The notes under the pieces were generated by a model. That model worked only from the letters and a program-made list of their open reading frames with translations, ran no database searches and had not been told where the DNA came from. The position numbers and the translations under genes were made by a program. From the NCBI GenBank assembly GCA_036505275.1, contig DASXTS010000237.1:1-7386 (forward strand): a stretch of DNA of 7,386 bases. The letters are read 5' to 3'. Positions 6,173 through 7,386 of the stretch are shown here, one piece after another (the stretch's first letter is position 1; every line of letters begins with the position of its first letter). The DNA comes from DASXTS01 sp036505275 (GTDB lineage Bacteria > Actinomycetota > Actinomycetes > Mycobacteriales > Pseudonocardiaceae).

Positions 6173-6699
6173 CCTTGCCGGTTCCGCCGGTTCCGCCGGT
6201 TCCGCCGGGTCCGCCGATTCCGCCGTCAGACGATGACCTGGTGCTAGCCGCGGTCTCGGCCGCTCGTGGGGCATTGGCCAGCGGCGACGTCCCGGTAGGC
6301 GCCGTCGTCGCCTCCCCCGCCGGGGACATCCTGGCCACCGCCTGCAACGCCCGCGAGGCCCTCCGCGACCCCACCGCACACGCCGAGATCCTCGCCCTGC
6401 GCGCCGCCGCTGCCGCTTATGGCGACGGCTGGCGGTTGCCCGGCTGCACCCTCGCCGTGACCGTCGAGCCGTGCACCATGTGCGCCGGCGCCGCCGTCCT
6501 CGCGCGCATCGGTCGCCTCGTCTTCGGCGCCTGGGAGCCGCGCACCGGAGCCGTCGGCTCCCTGTGGGACGTCGTCCGCGACCGCCGCCTCAACCACCGC
6601 CCCGAGGTGATCGGCCCATCCGACTTGTCGCCCTCCGTCGTCGCCGCCTGTACCTCCCTCCTCGACCGATTCTTCGCAGCTCACCGCCCCACGCCGTAG
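6169..6699 (+). CDS. tadA: tRNA-specific adenosine deaminase TadA
   Basis: TadA deaminates adenosine 34 to inosine in tRNA-Arg(ACG), letting one tRNA read CGU, CGC and CGA. The zinc deaminase core is intact: TAHAE with His71 (zinc) and Glu73 (proton shuttle), and PCTMC with Cys102 and Cys105 (zinc). Conserved flanks VPVGAVV, GRLVFGA, TGAVGSLWDV and LNHRPEV match the bacterial enzyme through to its C-terminal helix. The 176-residue length is normal. The GTG at 6169 overlaps the upstream TGA (GTGA); the next in-frame start (GTG 6241) would cut into helix 1, so 6169 is favoured. Residues 4-19 are an unusual Pro-rich leader (VPPVPPVPPGPPIPP) encoded by a 9-bp tandem repeat, absent from model TadA proteins such as that of E. 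coli. No Shine-Dalgarno is seen, so translation probably depends on the upstream gene. Confidence 0.95.
   Translation: MTLPVPPVPPVPPGPPIPPSDDDLVLAAVSAARGALASGDVPVGAVVASPAGDILATACNAREALRDPTAHAEILALRAAAAAYGDGWRLPGCTLAVTVEPCTMCAGAAVLARIGRLVFGAWEPRTGAVGSLWDVVRDRRLNHRPEVIGPSDLSPSVVAACTSLLDRFFAAHRPTP
6181..6225. repeat. 9-bp tandem repeat, 5 units, at the tadA 5' end
   Basis: Three identical gttccgccg units are followed by ggtccgccg and attccgccg. They encode Val/Gly/Ile-Pro-Pro five times at residues 5-19 of TadA, only 9 bp after the overlap with the upstream stop. Copy-number changes would stay in frame. Confidence 0.95.
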
Positions 6700-6744
6700 G
6701 CGCGTCGCCGTAGGTGCGTCGTCCACCCGGCCGGCGCTCGCCTG

Positions 6745-6848
6745 GTTGCTTTGCACTGAACGCCAACTGGCAACGTCCACCGGTCCTGGTGGCGACGTGA
6801 CCTCGCAGTTCACCGGCCGATGCCAGCCGGCTCTCAGCGCAAAGCAAC
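6745..6848 (-). ncRNA. Long imperfect inverted repeat: structured RNA, terminator or MITE-like element
   Basis: The outer 31 nt on each side (6745-6775 and 6818-6848) are inverted copies agreeing at 25 of 31 positions, starting with gttgctttgc and ending with gcaaagcaac. Read as minus-strand RNA, four of the six differences become G-U pairs, leaving only an A-G and a U-U mismatch in a 31-position helix. Read as plus-strand RNA the same differences are mostly A-C mismatches. The 42-nt apical part has its own small hairpin (ccacc/ggtgg, about 6778-6793). No target-site duplication is obvious. Possibilities are an unannotated RNA antisense to this gap, a bidirectional terminator for tadA, or a decayed miniature element. 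The structure is solid; the type is a guess. Confidence 0.4.
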
Positions 6849-6985
6849 TTGAACGAAGCCGCTGACCTGCAATGACACCAATGTGTGATCATGCGACCAC
6901 TTTCCGTACGCGCCGCCCAATCGTGCGCCATCGTGGTAACTGCGCGCCGGCAACCGGACCGGCACAGCACCACAACCCGCACCGA

Positions 6986-6990
6986 GGAGG
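6986..6990 (+). promoter_or_regulatory. Strong ribosome-binding site for the CsbD-like gene
   Basis: GGAGG lies 6 nt before GTG 6997, the best Shine-Dalgarno in the window. It decides this start over the in-frame ATG at 7006. Confidence 0.85.
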
Positions 6991-6996
6991 CTCGCC

Positions 6997-7173
6997 GTGA
7001 CCTTGATGGAGAAGGCGCAAGAGCTCGTCGACAAGGCCAAACACGCCGCGGGCCGCCTCACCGGCGACCGCAACGTCCGCCCCAAGGGCAAGGCCCAGCC
7101 GCCCCGCACCGACCGCCGGGACCGCGCGGCGGACCAGGCCAAGGACAACGGGGACCGCCCGCGCGCGAACTGA
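6997..7173 (+). CDS. Small CsbD-like stress-response protein
   Basis: This 58-residue, very hydrophilic, Lys/Arg/Asp-rich protein carries the core pattern of the CsbD family: KAKHAAGRLTGDRNVRPKGKAQ split across residues 13-34, which parallels the usual K-A-x-x-x-x-G-x-x-TGD-x-x-x-x-x-GK-A-x motif. CsbD-type proteins are abundant, small, helical or partly disordered and often induced by general stress in Gram-positive bacteria; their biochemical function is unknown. The second half (PQPPRTDRRDRAADQ region) is Pro/Arg-rich rather than the typical second helix, so the protein is a divergent or shortened member. There is no signal peptide or membrane segment. It has a strong Shine-Dalgarno and its own 297-bp upstream gap, so it is probably transcribed independently of tadA. 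The tRNA-Ser gene follows 38 bp downstream. Confidence 0.8.
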   Translation: MTLMEKAQELVDKAKHAAGRLTGDRNVRPKGKAQPPRTDRRDRAADQAKDNGDRPRAN

Positions 7174-7198
7174 TCGCAGGCCCACAACACCCGTCGGC

Positions 7199-7204
7199 TA
7201 CCAT
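7199..7204 (+). promoter_or_regulatory. Candidate -10 element for tRNA-Ser
   Basis: TACCAT fits TANNNT and ends 7 nt before the first base of the mature tRNA, so the primary transcript would need little 5' trimming. No good -35 is seen at the right distance. The hexamer lies between two gtcggc copies (7193-7198 and 7206-7211). Confidence 0.4.
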
Positions 7205-7211
7205 CGTCGGC

Positions 7212-7298
7212 GGTAGCGTGTCCGAGCGGCCGAAGGAGCGCGCCTCGAAAGCGCGTGAGGGTGCAAGCCCTCCGTGGGTTCAAATCCCACCGCTACCG
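7212..7298 (+). tRNA. tRNA-Ser (anticodon CGA)
   Basis: The full cloverleaf can be drawn: acceptor GGTAGCG (7212-7218) with CGCTACC (7291-7297) and discriminator G at 7298; D stem TCC/GGA; anticodon stem CGCGC (7239-7243) with GCGCG (7251-7255); loop CTCGAAA giving anticodon CGA at 7246-7248; a long class II variable arm GAGGG/CCCTC (7257-7272) as expected for serine; T stem GTGGG/CCCAC with loop TTCAAAT. It reads UCG, a favoured serine codon in GC-rich genomes. CCA is not encoded. It is not a TadA substrate. Confidence 0.97.
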
Positions 7299-7386
7299 CT
7301 CCTGACCAGCGCGTTCGGCTGTCTGGTTGCAGTTGTGGTTGCAGTTGTGCTGTCAACGGTGTATTCAGGACCTAGGTCGTCGACCT
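7280..7386 (-). other. Possible 3' end of an integrase or element at the tRNA-Ser attachment site
   Basis: One minus-strand frame is open from the right edge (first full codon 7384-7382) to a TGA at 7282-7280, inside the tRNA T-loop. Its 34 residues are Thr-rich in the middle (STTATTTATR) and Gly/Ser-rich at the end (RSGSGGI). Tyrosine integrases of actinobacterial integrative elements often end like this, overlapping the attachment site shared with a tRNA 3' end. The reading is short, no integrase motif is in view, and open frames are common in GC-rich DNA, so this is only a suggestion. I see no terminator hairpin in the tRNA flank. Confidence 0.25.
7325..7348. repeat. Tandem 12-bp direct repeat 3' of tRNA-Ser
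   Basis: Two adjacent perfect copies of ggttgcagttgt occupy 7325-7336 and 7337-7348, 27 bp past the tRNA. They could be integrase arm-type binding sites, or repeated Thr-Ala-Thr codons at the end of a minus-strand gene. Confidence 0.9.

Larger units (their letters stand above)
6700..6996. other. 297-bp intergenic region between tadA and the CsbD-like gene
   Basis: I see no convincing coding sequence here on either strand; the minus-strand open frames are shadows of tadA and the GC bias. The left half is filled by a long imperfect inverted repeat (6745-6848). The right half (6849-6983) must hold the promoter of the CsbD-like gene, but I find no clear -35/-10 pair; a weak candidate is GATCAT at 6887-6892. 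Less GC-rich stretches around 6839-6895 fit a regulatory function. Confidence 0.7.

Noticed and set aside
6244..6813. 189-residue minus-strand open frame over tadA and the gap
   Set aside because: Gly/Ala-rich shadow of tadA with no ribosome-binding site or domain.

Overview
The window is very GC-rich and gene-dense, and reads as a chromosomal segment of a high-GC actinobacterium. GTG starts are common, genes overlap by 4 bp, and several promoters look leaderless. The pairing of a tRNA adenosine deaminase-associated gene with tadA, followed by a small CsbD-like gene and tRNA-Ser(CGA), is typical of actinobacteria. Micromonosporaceae (Micromonospora, Salinispora, Actinoplanes relatives) is my best guess, from general resemblance only.

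Layout. The left three quarters (1-5542) is on the minus strand and is transcribed leftward from a divergent intergenic region at 5543-5644. In transcription order it holds: an M20-family amidohydrolase (4223-5542), which overlaps by ATGA with a prephenate dehydrogenase, tyrA (3282-4226); a 96-bp gap with a near-perfect palindrome, a second hairpin and short direct repeats (3190-3268); and an amidase-signature hydrolase (1866-3185), which overlaps by GTGA with a secreted or membrane-anchored protein with a fibronectin-III-like domain and a concanavalin/LamG-like domain (1-1869). On the plus strand, a leaderless-looking promoter drives the tRNA adenosine deaminase-associated protein (5645-6172), which overlaps by GTGA with tadA (6169-6699). 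A 297-bp gap follows (6700-6996), holding a long imperfect inverted repeat. Then come a 58-aa CsbD-like protein (6997-7173), tRNA-Ser(CGA) (7212-7298), and a short 3' flank with a tandem 12-bp repeat that may be the edge of an integrated element.

How the genes relate. TadA makes inosine at the wobble position of tRNA-Arg(ACG), and the upstream acidic protein is its usual actinobacterial partner gene. TyrA supplies the dehydrogenase step of tyrosine synthesis. The M20 enzyme probably releases an amino acid from an N-acyl or amide conjugate. The amidase/secreted-protein pair is translationally coupled, but its role is unknown.

No complete novel defence or mobile system is visible. The items most worth a second look are non-coding: (i) the palindrome/hairpin/direct-repeat cluster that replaces an ordinary leader in front of the amidase; (ii) a 104-nt inverted repeat between tadA and the CsbD-like gene whose imperfections become G-U pairs only in minus-strand RNA; (iii) the tRNA-Ser 3' flank, where an open frame enters from the right edge and stops inside the T-loop, as integrase ends do at tRNA attachment sites; (iv) two separate in-frame 9-bp x5 tandem repeats, each at a protein terminus next to a 4-bp gene overlap.
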